Source of the DNA: Gilvimarinus chinensis DSM 19667
GTDB lineage: Bacteria; Pseudomonadota; Gammaproteobacteria; Pseudomonadales; Cellvibrionaceae
Length of the DNA stretch: 64,000 nt
Direction: 5' to 3'
Assembly (NCBI RefSeq): GCF_000377745.1
Contig: NZ_KB898707.1
Coordinates: 98,718 to 162,717 of the forward strand
The notes beneath the pieces were generated by a model. That model had not been told where the DNA came from and made no database searches. It saw nothing but the letters and a program-made list of their open reading frames with translations. Positions within the stretch are counted from its first letter, which is position 1, and every line of letters begins with the position of its first letter. The translations under genes were made by a program, and so were the position numbers. Below are positions 28,222-36,959 of the stretch, in pieces.

Positions 28222-29673
28222 TTAATCGTAGTTAAAATAAACGGCGCGTTTTTGCAGGTAGTTTTCGATACCGTAAACGCCGTCTTCACCGCCGGTGCCG
28301 CTGCGCTTATGGCCCGAATGGTAACCCTGGATGTAACCGACAATTTGACGATTCACAAACACGGTGCCTACTTCCATATGGTTAATAGCGTGCATAACGG
28401 TGGGGATGTCTTTACTGAAAATGTACGCCGAGAGCCCTTCTTCTCGGGAGTTACTGATCTGCAATGCCTCTTGGTAATCTTTGACGGAGATAATCGGCAG
28501 TACCGGGCCAAAAATTTCTTCAGCCGCCAATGGCATATCGGGGCTGACATTGCTCAGCACCGTAGGCTCAAACCAAAACCCTTTCTCAAAGGCCTTGCCC
28601 GCGGGGCGCTTTCCGCCGATTTCTACTTTCGCACCCATGGCGACACTGTCATTAACCATTGCTTCAACACGGTTAATACTCTCGCCTGTCACACTGGGGC
28701 CCATATTGACGTCTGTGGCCGGATCGCCGTAAGTGAGCTCTTTAACACGCTCGACCACGCGGCGGGTAAATTCTTCGGCAATACTCTCTTGCACCAGCAC
28801 CAGTTCGGCACAGATACACACCTGTCCACAATTGGCGTAGCGCGAGATAACAGCGGCCTCGACGGCGCGATCTAAATCGGCATCTTCCAGAACTATAAAG
28901 GTGGCTTTGCCGCCCAGCTCCAACACTAAGCCAGATACATTATCGGCCGAAGATTTATAAATCGCCTGCCCGGCACGGGTACTGCCGGTGAGCGACACCA
29001 AACGGGTTATTGGGTTGGACACCAGATACGAGCTAACACCGATACCGGCCCCACTCACCAGGTTAATGACCCCGGGCGGAAATCCTACTTCATCCACCAC
29101 TTTGCAAAACTCCGAGGCGGTAACCGGGGTGGCCTCATGGGCTTTAAGGACCATGGTATTGCCGGTTACCAGCGCCGGGCCGACTTTGCGCCCAATTAGT
29201 GCCAGGGGAAAGTTATAAGCGCACAGCCCGAGGGTGACGCCGTAGGGAACCTTTTGAATCCACAATTGTTCGTTCGGGTTGTCTGACGGAAATATATTGC
29301 CTTCGATACGTCGCGCTGCCTCGGCGGCATAGGTAATATAGTTGAGGGTATCGTCAAACTCGCCGTAGGCCTCGGGCAAGGTTTTGCCCTGCTCGATCAC
29401 CAAAAGCTTGGCAAAATGATCGCGTTTTTCTTTAAGCGCATCCACCAACTTAAACAAATATTGCGCCCGTTGAATAGGCGGCAAGGCTTGCCAGGCGGGC
29501 TGCGCTTCGCGCGCACTTTGCAGGGCTTTTTCGGCATCGGCATCGGTGCAGTCGGGTACGGTGGCCCACGGCTGCTCGTTAGCGGGGTTGACTACCTCAA
29601 ACTTTGCACCATTGCTGGCGTCTGTCCATTGGCCGTGAATATAACAGGGGTAATGTGTCAGCGTTGTTGCCAT
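28222..29673 (-). CDS. AldA-like NAD(P)-dependent aldehyde dehydrogenase (candidate 3,6-anhydrogalactose dehydrogenase)
   Basis: 483 residues from the ATG at 29673, with GAGG eight bases upstream; a longer frame lacks such a site. The fold is standard: LCAYNFPLALIGRKVGPALVTGN, the glutamate in LELGGKA, and the catalytic cysteine in NCGQVCICAE (near 285). The C-terminal third, with YIQGYHSGHKRSGTGGEDG, follows E. coli AldA (lactaldehyde dehydrogenase) closely. The 3,6-anhydro-L-galactose dehydrogenases of agar-degrading bacteria belong to this superfamily, so oxidation of anhydrogalactose to anhydrogalactonate is a good candidate reaction. Against this, the operon also carries CoA-transferases and a crotonase, so a different aldehyde acid is possible. 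Confidence 0.88.
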   Translation of the reverse strand: MATTLTHYPCYIHGQWTDASNGAKFEVVNPANEQPWATVPDCTDADAEKALQSAREAQPAWQALPPIQRAQYLFKLVDALKEKRDHFAKLLVIEQGKTLPEAYGEFDDTLNYITYAAEAARRIEGNIFPSDNPNEQLWIQKVPYGVTLGLCAYNFPLALIGRKVGPALVTGNTMVLKAHEATPVTASEFCKVVDEVGFPPGVINLVSGAGIGVSSYLVSNPITRLVSLTGSTRAGQAIYKSSADNVSGLVLELGGKATFIVLEDADLDRAVEAAVISRYANCGQVCICAELVLVQESIAEEFTRRVVERVKELTYGDPATDVNMGPSVTGESINRVEAMVNDSVAMGAKVEIGGKRPAGKAFEKGFWFEPTVLSNVSPDMPLAAEEIFGPVLPIISVKDYQEALQISNSREEGLSAYIFSKDIPTVMHAINHMEVGTVFVNRQIVGYIQGYHSGHKRSGTGGEDGVYGIENYLQKRAVYFNYD

Positions 29674-29703
29674 TATTATGTCCTCACATCGGTTAGGCGC
29701 CAA

Positions 29704-30474
29704 TTAGCGGCCGGTGAATATTGCGTCGCGTTTCTCAATAAAAGCATTAAACCCTTCGGCGGCATCCTCGGTGTCGTACAAGGTATCGCACAGCTTTTTC
29801 TCGAGGGCCAGACCGTCTTCTAAGCTCATTTGCACGCCGCCGCGCACCGCGTGTTTGGTGGCCGCCAGCGCCAGCGCCGGGCCTTTGGCCACGCGCTGTG
29901 CGTACTCACGCGCTTGCGGTAGTAGCTCGTCGGCATCCATTAAGCGGCTCACCAAGCCAAACTCGAACGCTTCTTGAGTTGAGAAGCTATCGCCGGTGGC
30001 CAACAACTCTAATGCTTTGCTCATACCCACTAAGCGCGCCAAGCGCTGGCTGCCGCCATTGCCGGGAATAAGCCCCAGTTTGATTTCGGGCAGCCCCCAC
30101 AGATAACCACCGTGAGCTGCAAAGCGTAAGTCGCAGGCCATTGCCAGCTCCAGCCCACCACCCAATACGTGACCACCAATACAGGCGATAAACAATTTAT
30201 CGCTGGCCTCCATTTGCGCGGTGTTGGCGCGCGCCCGGGCCACTAACTGATGGTTTTGCTCGGTGGTGTTTTTCGCAAATGCTTTAATGTCGGCGCCGGC
30301 GCAAAAAAACTTATCGCTGGCACTGGTTAGCAGCACCACGCTCGCCTCTTGCTCAGCGTCAATCGCGTCCAGCTTTTGCGCCAAGGTTTGCATAAACTCC
30401 AACGTGTAAGCATTGGCCGGAGGGCGGTTAAAGGTTAGCTCTAACACACGGCCATTTTTATTAAGCTCAATCAT
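29704..30474 (-). CDS. Enoyl-CoA hydratase/isomerase family protein
   Basis: 256 residues, crotonase fold. The oxyanion-hole segments FFCAGADIKAF and CIGGHVLGGGLELAMACD are present, and both hydratase glutamates are in place (GLELA and LPEIKLG), followed by LIPGNGGSQRLARLVG. It should therefore be a working hydratase or related lyase on an acyl-CoA. It lies ten bases after the CoA-transferase gene and 30 before the aldehyde dehydrogenase. A CoA step in a sugar-acid route is unexpected; the natural substrate is unknown. Confidence 0.9.
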   Translation of the reverse strand: MIELNKNGRVLELTFNRPPANAYTLEFMQTLAQKLDAIDAEQEASVVLLTSASDKFFCAGADIKAFAKNTTEQNHQLVARARANTAQMEASDKLFIACIGGHVLGGGLELAMACDLRFAAHGGYLWGLPEIKLGLIPGNGGSQRLARLVGMSKALELLATGDSFSTQEAFEFGLVSRLMDADELLPQAREYAQRVAKGPALALAATKHAVRGGVQMSLEDGLALEKKLCDTLYDTEDAAEGFNAFIEKRDAIFTGR

Positions 30475-30484
30475 GGTCTATCCG

Positions 30485-31621
30485 TTATGGTTTGGCGCCG
30501 GTAAATTCAGCCCGCAGGGCGCTATTGTGTTGCCCAAGTGTCGGGCCGCCCTCCGACTGGGTCAGTAACTGATCGTCAAGGCGAATAGGACAGCGAGTGG
30601 TTAAGTAGCGCCCACCGGGAGACTCCACCTCTTGCACCATGTCCAGCACAGTAAAACCTTCGTGGGCCACGAGCTGCTGCCAGTTAAACACCTCGGCGCA
30701 CCAAATATCGGCGGGCTCTAAGATACTCAACCAGTGGGCGGTACTCTGGTTTTGTAAGTGCTCGGCTAGAATCGTCTTAATGGCGTCGCGTTCGGCATAC
30801 CAGCGCCCGGCATCGGTAAACGCCAGCAGCGGTTGGCAATTTAATAACTCGCCTAGAAACGGTATCGAGCCCATGGCCAGCGCCAGGTAGCCGTCTTGGG
30901 TTTTATACAACCCATAGGGTGCACCGACTAACGCGTGAGCGGCATTCTCGCGGCCGCGATCGACCGGCTCACCATCGTGGTAATAAAGCGTAAGCGGTTC
31001 AAACTGAAAATCCAGTGCCGCCTCTAACATACTCACTTGCACCAGAGCGCCTTCGCCGGCGTAGAGCGCAGCTAATACGCCTTGAACCAATTGAGCACCG
31101 GCGAGGTTATCGACAATAGCGAGCCCCATGGGCACCGGGCCTGAGTTTTCATCGCCGCTTAACCCGGCCAACCCCGACAGTGCTTGCAGCAGTAAGTCCT
31201 GTCCTGGGCGATCGCGCCAAGGGCCGTCATGACCATAGCCGGTAATCTCGCCGTAAATTGCATTCGGGTTGATGGCTTTGATATCGGCCACACCCAGACC
31301 CAGGCGCTCCATTACACCTGGGCGAAAATTGTGTAACACGATATCGGCGTGGGGCAGTATGGCTTTTACCTGGGCAAAATCGCCCGAGTCTTTTAGGTCA
31401 AGCGCCAGGCTTTCTTTGGCGCGGTTAATACCTTGGTAAAAACCCGACTGGCCTGCAATATTTAAGTGCGAAGCGTAAATATTACGGCAAAGGTCGCCCT
31501 TTACTTTGTGCTCAACTTTTATCACCCGTGCGCCCAAATCGCTCAAGCGCAAGCTGGCCGAGGGGCCCGACAAAAACTGGGTAAAATCCAGTACGGTAAT
31601 ATCCTGCAGGGGTTTAATCAC
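30485..31621 (-). CDS. Family III CoA-transferase (CaiB/BaiF type), first paralogue
   Basis: 378 residues. [33 protein letters not shown] is the family N terminus, and the catalytic aspartate is in [14 protein letters not shown]. These enzymes move CoA between carboxylic acids, forming aspartyl-CoA intermediates; they act as interlocked dimers. The neighbouring gene (31618-32760) is a paralogue overlapping by ATGA, so a heterodimer is possible. Together with the hydratase it suggests that an organic acid is activated to a CoA thioester in this operon. Confidence 0.92.
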   Translation of the reverse strand: MIKPLQDITVLDFTQFLSGPSASLRLSDLGARVIKVEHKVKGDLCRNIYASHLNIAGQSGFYQGINRAKESLALDLKDSGDFAQVKAILPHADIVLHNFRPGVMERLGLGVADIKAINPNAIYGEITGYGHDGPWRDRPGQDLLLQALSGLAGLSGDENSGPVPMGLAIVDNLAGAQLVQGVLAALYAGEGALVQVSMLEAALDFQFEPLTLYYHDGEPVDRGRENAAHALVGAPYGLYKTQDGYLALAMGSIPFLGELLNCQPLLAFTDAGRWYAERDAIKTILAEHLQNQSTAHWLSILEPADIWCAEVFNWQQLVAHEGFTVLDMVQEVESPGGRYLTTRCPIRLDDQLLTQSEGGPTLGQHNSALRAEFTGAKP

Positions 31622-32760
31622 AATGCAAACTCCTGTTGTATCCGCTCATTATCGGCGCCCACTTTGGGCGCGGCTTTATCACTGTAAATGCGCTCGCCGT
31701 TGTAGCGAATGGGGCAACGCGTTGTTGTTAAGCTGGCACCATTGCGCTCTAAGGTCTGCTCCATGCCCAATAATTGATAAGCCTCGTGTTGCGTTAGCGC
31801 TTCATAATCAAGGACTTCGGAACACCAATAGCTACCCTGCTCTAACATTTGCAACCATTCACCGCTGGTGCGGTTCTTTAAGTGCTTCTGTAGTGCGGAT
31901 TTTATGTTATCGCGCTCAAAAAATTGCGCGTCAACGCCGTAAAATTCCTCTAGCCCTTGCAGGTCAATAGCCTTGCATAGTGTTTCAAGACTCCCCATAG
32001 ATATCGCAATGTGGCCATTAGCCGTAGCGTAGATACCATAGGGTGCACCTACATAAGGGTGAGCGTTTGCAATTTGGCTGCGCTCGGGTAATTCATTATC
32101 GGAGTTTAAATAAGCGGTTAAACCTTCAAACTGAAAATCCAAAATAGATTCCAGTAAACTGACATTGACTTTGGCCCCTACCCCAAAGCGCTTTTTGCGC
32201 ACCAGCGCCGCCAGTAAGCCCTGGGCCAAATGAGTCCCACAGAGCATGTCGGCCACGGCGATACCAAATGGCGTGGGCGGCTGATCACCATTACCGGTAA
32301 CCCAAGTTAGGCCCGACACGGATTGCGCCAGTAAATCCTGGCCGGGTTTGTCTTTCCAGGGGCCGGTATCACCATAGCCACTCACCTCGCCATAAATCAG
32401 CGCAGGGTTTACGGCTTTTACCGATTCATAGTCCAGCCCTAAACGCTGCATAATACCGGGGCGAAAGTTATGGGTAATCACGTCCGCCTGAGCGATCAGC
32501 TTTTTTACCGTGGCGACATCGGCTGGGTCTTTAAGATTGGCCGCAAAGCTCTCTTTATTGCGATTAATGGTATGAAACAACACACTGTCGCCATCGGCCC
32601 ACAAATTTTTAGTGGCCAGCTGACGGCAAGCATCGCCCTTACCGGGGCGCTCGATTTTAATAACTCGCGCCCCAAGATCAGCCAAGCGCAGGCCCGCATA
32701 GGGGCCTGCCAAGTACTGGCTGAATTCAAGCACGGTTAAACCGGCTAAAGGTAAACTCAT
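31618..32760 (-). CDS. Family III CoA-transferase (CaiB/BaiF type), second paralogue
   Basis: 380 residues. The N terminus [33 protein letters not shown] and the catalytic aspartate in [14 protein letters not shown] mark the family. It resembles the adjacent 378-residue paralogue along the whole length, including [11 protein letters not shown] versus [11 protein letters not shown], the closing TTRCPIR segment and the W-C-S/A-E-V motif. It is coupled at both ends by ATGA overlaps: to the solute-binding protein upstream and the paralogue downstream. Substrate unknown. Confidence 0.92.
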   Translation of the reverse strand: MSLPLAGLTVLEFSQYLAGPYAGLRLADLGARVIKIERPGKGDACRQLATKNLWADGDSVLFHTINRNKESFAANLKDPADVATVKKLIAQADVITHNFRPGIMQRLGLDYESVKAVNPALIYGEVSGYGDTGPWKDKPGQDLLAQSVSGLTWVTGNGDQPPTPFGIAVADMLCGTHLAQGLLAALVRKKRFGVGAKVNVSLLESILDFQFEGLTAYLNSDNELPERSQIANAHPYVGAPYGIYATANGHIAISMGSLETLCKAIDLQGLEEFYGVDAQFFERDNIKSALQKHLKNRTSGEWLQMLEQGSYWCSEVLDYEALTQHEAYQLLGMEQTLERNGASLTTTRCPIRYNGERIYSDKAAPKVGADNERIQQEFAL

Positions 32761-33917
32761 GGATTCTGGCTCTTTGACTGGACGTAAAGATCATTCAACT
32801 TCGTTAACAACTGCCTCTCGTCTCCACCGTTCATCAGGTACTCGCGAATCGGAGCGCCCGAGTTGTCCTGGAAGAACATATGACCGTGATAGCGCGGACG
32901 CAAGAAGGCGCGATCCAACGCCGGCAAGGTGTCTTTAAAATAATTGTCGGTGGTGCTATTGGGGTAGTCCGCAAGCCAGGCTTTGCGGTGACCGGGCTGA
33001 CCGCCAAACTCCACAAACTGACCCGACTGCATGGTTTCATTGGCAACAAATTGAGCGTAGCGCGCAGCGATTTCTTTATTGGGCGAGCTGCCCGAAATAG
33101 CCAACCCTGTTCCCCCTAAAGTGGTGCGGCAGCGATCAGTACCGGGCAAGGTCACCATATCGCCAAACTTAAGCAAGCCTTTGGCATAGCCGGGCTTGGC
33201 ATAATTAGAGTAGCCATAGGCGAAGGGACAGTAAGCGAAATTATCCGTACAAGTCATCGCCTCGTAGGTTTGAATGGGGTTCCAATCAAAGCAATTCCGG
33301 GGCAGTAATACCGATAGTTCGCGCAGCATTTGCAGCGCTTTCACACCCATTTCTTCGCTGACCACCTCATCTTCACGCACGCAAGGGTCTTCGCCCATCG
33401 TCGAGCACAGCATGTAAAAGTTCATTAAGGTGTCTTGCGGAATTGACGGCACTAAGACTTTACCGCGCTTGGCCAGCGCCAATAGCTCATCCCAAGTGTC
33501 CGGTACTTTTTCCCCTAACTCGGCGAGCAGATCCATACGGGCCGAGGCAACAGGTGTGGCGGCATCGATGGCCAGTGCCCACTGCTTACCGTCAAAGCTG
33601 TAGCTCTCATGAGAATGCCCCACACTGTTGGCCTTTTGATCGGCCATAAAATCAGCTGGCAGCCAATCATCCAGGGCCACAGTCACCCCGGTACGCGCGG
33701 CAAAGCCTGACCAGGGGTGATCAATCACCAATAAGTCGTAACGTTTAGCCAGCTGATCGATAGGTTCGTCGGCAAACGCCTGCAAAGAACGTTTATCCCA
33801 GCTGATCCGCACGCCCGGATTTAGCTCTTCAAAGCGCTGGGCGGTGGCCGTCATAGGCACAAAGCCACGCGTGTGATTCCAAGTAATACCTTTCAATTCC
33901 GTGATTGATGAACTCAT
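32757..33917 (-). CDS. Family 1 solute-binding protein-like, without signal peptide
   Basis: 386 residues. The fold of ABC sugar-binding proteins is recognisable: [29 protein letters not shown] near the N terminus, [14 protein letters not shown], then [17 protein letters not shown], and [12 protein letters not shown]. The N terminus ([10 protein letters not shown]) has no signal sequence or lipobox, and no in-frame start upstream restores one before the divergent promoter. No ABC permease or ATPase gene is in the window. It heads a seven-gene operon with CoA-transferases. It might be a cytoplasmic ligand-binding or scavenging protein, or an enzyme derived from a binding protein. Nearby operator palindrome at 33975 suggests control with the rest of the agar genes. 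Confidence 0.8.
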   Translation of the reverse strand: MSSSITELKGITWNHTRGFVPMTATAQRFEELNPGVRISWDKRSLQAFADEPIDQLAKRYDLLVIDHPWSGFAARTGVTVALDDWLPADFMADQKANSVGHSHESYSFDGKQWALAIDAATPVASARMDLLAELGEKVPDTWDELLALAKRGKVLVPSIPQDTLMNFYMLCSTMGEDPCVREDEVVSEEMGVKALQMLRELSVLLPRNCFDWNPIQTYEAMTCTDNFAYCPFAYGYSNYAKPGYAKGLLKFGDMVTLPGTDRCRTTLGGTGLAISGSSPNKEIAARYAQFVANETMQSGQFVEFGGQPGHRKAWLADYPNSTTDNYFKDTLPALDRAFLRPRYHGHMFFQDNSGAPIREYLMNGGDERQLLTKLNDLYVQSKSQNP

Positions 33918-33974
33918 AAAGACCCCAGAGGAACGTTTATATATAAATCTATAGTTCCACTATAAATCAACATT

Positions 33975-33990
33975 CTATTGTCGACAATAG
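33975..33990. promoter_or_regulatory. Operator CTATTGTCGACAATAG (site 4)
   Basis: A perfect 16-base palindrome in the 179 bases between the divergent solute-binding and IclR genes. Its core ATTGTCGACAAT belongs to the ATTGT-N2-ACAAT set. Confidence 0.7.
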
Positions 33991-34096
33991 ACTTTATGCA
34001 TTATATTGGCACATCATTACGATTAGATCTGCAAATATGCACGATAGAAATGGCCGACCAGACCTACAAAGTGCCAAGAGACTTCAATGGAGAACT

Positions 34097-34876
34097 ATGA
34101 ATACCGCTCAAATAGATAAGACTAAGAAGTATTCGGCACCCGCGTTAGATAAAGGTTTGGACATTATCGAGTATTTATCCTCGGAGTCTGCCGCCCGCTC
34201 TCAGGCTGAGATCGCAGCGGGGCTCGATCGCAGCCCCAACGAGATATACCGAATTTTGGTTAATTTACAGGCAAGAGGCTACCTAAACCGCGATGAGAAC
34301 TCGGGCAAGTATCGCTTATCGCTTAAACTTTATTCCTTATCGCACACACACTCACCTATAGAGCAGCTAGTCAATGCAGCACGGCTTCCACTGCAAGAAC
34401 TAGCCGAAAAAATCGGTCAGGCATGTCACCTAAGCGTCCCTTACAACGGGCAACTTATGGTCGTCTGTCAAGTCAAAAGCCCCGACCCAGTATCATTGTC
34501 TATCTCTGAAGGGACATTATTTCCGCTGTTTACTACCACATCAGGACGGGTTCTTTTAGCTAACTTCGAACATGAAGAACAAGAGCGACTTCTACGATCC
34601 GACAGCCGCTTCAACGGTTTAAGCCCCACTGAGCAGGAACAAGCTCAGCAACAGCTTGTTCAAATACGCGAAGAAGGTCATCACTGCGCCGCCAGTGAAA
34701 TCACCAGCGGCGTTACCGATTGTGCAGCCTTTGTCGGCACGGCAGCCTCAGGGTTAATGGCCGCTGTCGCCGTGTCATCACTGACCACCACCCTGGGGCA
34801 ACGCCACGATCAGAAAACCATTACCCAAGCGCTGATTAACACAGCTGAGCACATCAACCAGCGCATGGGCTTATAA
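34097..34876 (+). CDS. IclR-family transcriptional regulator
   Basis: 259 residues from the ATG at 34097, with GGAG six bases upstream; the frame also has an ATG at 34037 that lacks such a site. Residues about 12-75 are the winged helix-turn-helix (PALDKGLDIIEYLSS, RSQAEIAAGLDRSPNEIYRIL, RGYLNRDENSGKYRLS); about 80-255 form the IclR effector domain (FTTTSGRVLLA, ASEITSGVTDCAAFV). IclR members often control sugar-acid catabolism, for example KdgR. It starts a three-gene unit with 34879 and 36075 and is divergent from the CoA-transferase operon. The palindrome between them makes it a candidate controller of both sides, not proven. Confidence 0.9.
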   Translation: MNTAQIDKTKKYSAPALDKGLDIIEYLSSESAARSQAEIAAGLDRSPNEIYRILVNLQARGYLNRDENSGKYRLSLKLYSLSHTHSPIEQLVNAARLPLQELAEKIGQACHLSVPYNGQLMVVCQVKSPDPVSLSISEGTLFPLFTTTSGRVLLANFEHEEQERLLRSDSRFNGLSPTEQEQAQQQLVQIREEGHHCAASEITSGVTDCAAFVGTAASGLMAAVAVSSLTTTLGQRHDQKTITQALINTAEHINQRMGL

Positions 34877-34878
34877 CG

Positions 34879-36078
34879 ATGAACAAGTTCCGCTACCTAG
34901 CGGCACTTACGGGAGCTATCGTCATGTCTGCCAGCACGGCCTTTGGCCAAACCTTTGACAGCGACCTCAAGCTCATGGGCAAGCATTTCTCACCGTTGGT
35001 GTTAAAGCGCCAAGAGCAACGAATTGCGGTTATGGGAGAATTACAGGGTCGCGTTATGGTCACCAGCCTCTCGGGTGAGACGGGCCAAAGCATAGGCTGG
35101 ATTAATCGCGATTATTTACGTGAAGGCAATCTAACACCCAATCGCCCTATGGGCGGCGCCGACCGTTTGAGCTTTGGGCCCGAAACCGGTAAATACTCAC
35201 TGTTGTTTAAGCCAGGTGTTGAGCAAATCAGCGATAACATCAGCTATCCGCCGGCGATGACAATACAACCCTACCCATTGGTATCTCACAGCGATACCCA
35301 AGCGGTCTTTAAGCGCTCCTTTAGTTTAACCAACTACAGCAACACCAGGTTTGATATAGAGGTAACCCGCACAATCGAGTTGCCTGACAAGCAACACATC
35401 AACGATTTGTTTCAGGTCGAGCTACCCAACAAAGTGCAATGGGTGAGCTTTAACGTTCGCTCGGAGCTTACCAATAGCGCTGATACTGCCTGGCAAAAAG
35501 CCACGGGACTGCTTAGCTTATGGCATTTAACGGCACTGGAGCCCGGCGACAACAACACCGTGGTTATGCCCCTAAAAGGCCGGCTGGATGAAATGGTGGA
35601 GTACTTCTCACCCAACCTGCCCAGCCACAGTAAAATTATCGGCCAGCACGGGTTTTATAACGCCGACGGCAAATATATGAACAAAATTGGCATCCCGCCG
35701 CAAAACACCCGGCCAGTTATGGGCGCCTGGGATGCAGACCGGGAGCTGCTCACCTTAGTGCACTTTAGCTTTACCCCCAAGCAAGGTGTGTACGTTAACT
35801 CGGTATGGACGCCCGAGCCCGATCCATATGGAGGGGATGTTATCAATGTATTCAACGATGGCGTAGTGGACGGCTTTGGGCCCTTTGGCCCTTTTTATGA
35901 GCTGGAATCGTCATCCCACACTCGTGAGCTCGCCCCCGGCGAATCGCTGCACCACACGCAAACCACGGTACACTTGCAAGGCCCGCGGAAATCACTGGAT
36001 ACCATTGCCCGACAAGTACTTGGTGTTAGCCTGGACAACATCGAGCAAGTGTTTAATAAAACAGGAGCCACGCCATGA
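34879..36078 (+). CDS. Secreted DUF6786-like protein, possibly mutarotase-fold
   Basis: 399 residues. Signal peptide about 1-23 (STAFGQ). The beta-rich body contains GWINRDYL, FGPETGKYSLLFKPG, the run NSVWTPEPDPYGGDVINVFNDG and ends with ELAPGESLHHTQTTVHLQG. The pattern recalls DUF6786 proteins of marine polysaccharide degraders and the galactose-mutarotase fold, but no catalytic histidines can be assigned. It follows IclR by two bases and overlaps the SDR by ATGA. Role unknown; a periplasmic sugar epimerase or a glycan-binding protein are options. Confidence 0.55.
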   Translation: MNKFRYLAALTGAIVMSASTAFGQTFDSDLKLMGKHFSPLVLKRQEQRIAVMGELQGRVMVTSLSGETGQSIGWINRDYLREGNLTPNRPMGGADRLSFGPETGKYSLLFKPGVEQISDNISYPPAMTIQPYPLVSHSDTQAVFKRSFSLTNYSNTRFDIEVTRTIELPDKQHINDLFQVELPNKVQWVSFNVRSELTNSADTAWQKATGLLSLWHLTALEPGDNNTVVMPLKGRLDEMVEYFSPNLPSHSKIIGQHGFYNADGKYMNKIGIPPQNTRPVMGAWDADRELLTLVHFSFTPKQGVYVNSVWTPEPDPYGGDVINVFNDGVVDGFGPFGPFYELESSSHTRELAPGESLHHTQTTVHLQGPRKSLDTIARQVLGVSLDNIEQVFNKTGATP

Positions 36079-36761
36079 GCCATGTCATTATTACAGGCGC
36101 CAGCCGCGGCATTGGGCTCGGTTTAACGCGTCAATATTTGCACACGAACCATAACGTCATTGCCAGCCACCGACCGGGCTCGATAAGTGACGAGCTTGCC
36201 TGTTTAAATAACGAGTACTCAACACTAACGCTGGTACCGCTCGACCTTGCCTGCGATCACTCTATTAGCGAGTTTGCGGATACGCTTAATGGCAAAACCA
36301 TTAGTCTTCTGATTAACAATGCTGGCACCACCAACCATGTGGAGTACGGAGGCTGGAGCCGGCGGGACTTTCTCAATAGCTACACCATCAATGCTGCTGG
36401 GCCTGCCTTGCTGATTCAGGCACTCAACGATCAACTCGCCACCGGCGCTAAAATAATACAACTAAGCTCGGGGCTGGCCTCGTTAGCAGAAAACATTAAT
36501 CCCACCGGCCCGTTTGAAGAGTACGCCATGAGCAAAGCGGCGCTGAACATGCTCACCCGACGCTTGGCAGTAAAACTTTCTGAACGTGAGATTATAGTAG
36601 CCGCCATAAGCCCCGGTTGGGTACAGACCGACATGGGAGGAAATGAAGCTCCCACCAGTGTAGCTGAAGGGGCACAAGCAATTGCAAGCGGGATTGCTTT
36701 GCTAAAAGAAAAACACAACGGTGGCTTTTTCGATACTCAGTTAAATCCAATTTTATGGTAA
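36075..36761 (+). CDS. Short-chain dehydrogenase/reductase
   Basis: 228 residues. The cofactor motif G8-A-S-R-G-I-G14, the NNAG loop and the Y-A-M-S-K active-site tetrad element are in order, with a serine in QLSSG ahead of them. It is a cytoplasmic NAD(P)-dependent oxidoreductase of the C-factor-like (csgA) subgroup. The start overlaps the previous gene by four bases. A sugar or sugar-acid is the likely substrate given the operon, but nothing in the sequence decides this. Confidence 0.88.
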   Translation: MSHVIITGASRGIGLGLTRQYLHTNHNVIASHRPGSISDELACLNNEYSTLTLVPLDLACDHSISEFADTLNGKTISLLINNAGTTNHVEYGGWSRRDFLNSYTINAAGPALLIQALNDQLATGAKIIQLSSGLASLAENINPTGPFEEYAMSKAALNMLTRRLAVKLSEREIIVAAISPGWVQTDMGGNEAPTSVAEGAQAIASGIALLKEKHNGGFFDTQLNPILW

Positions 36762-36959
36762 TAGAGTTACTCGCACCAACCCATGAGCGTCAACAGTTAA
36801 TAATAATTACCCTTTAAGCCAAGCAAACCATCATGGTCATATTTCTAGCACTATAGGATAGCAGGGCGCTATTTATCAGAACGCATAAATACTATTGTCT
36901 CTCTAATAATAATGACAAAACTTCAAAATAAATGATTAACGTCAATAGCAGGTAAATCA

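Noticed and set aside
28252-28875. 207-codon plus-strand open frame
   Set aside because: Antisense to the aldehyde dehydrogenase gene, which has full family motifs.
36893-36925. ATTGTC...GACAA near the second GH50 promoter as an operator
   Set aside because: Arms are too short and separated by 14 bases, unlike the two-base spacer of the four accepted sites.
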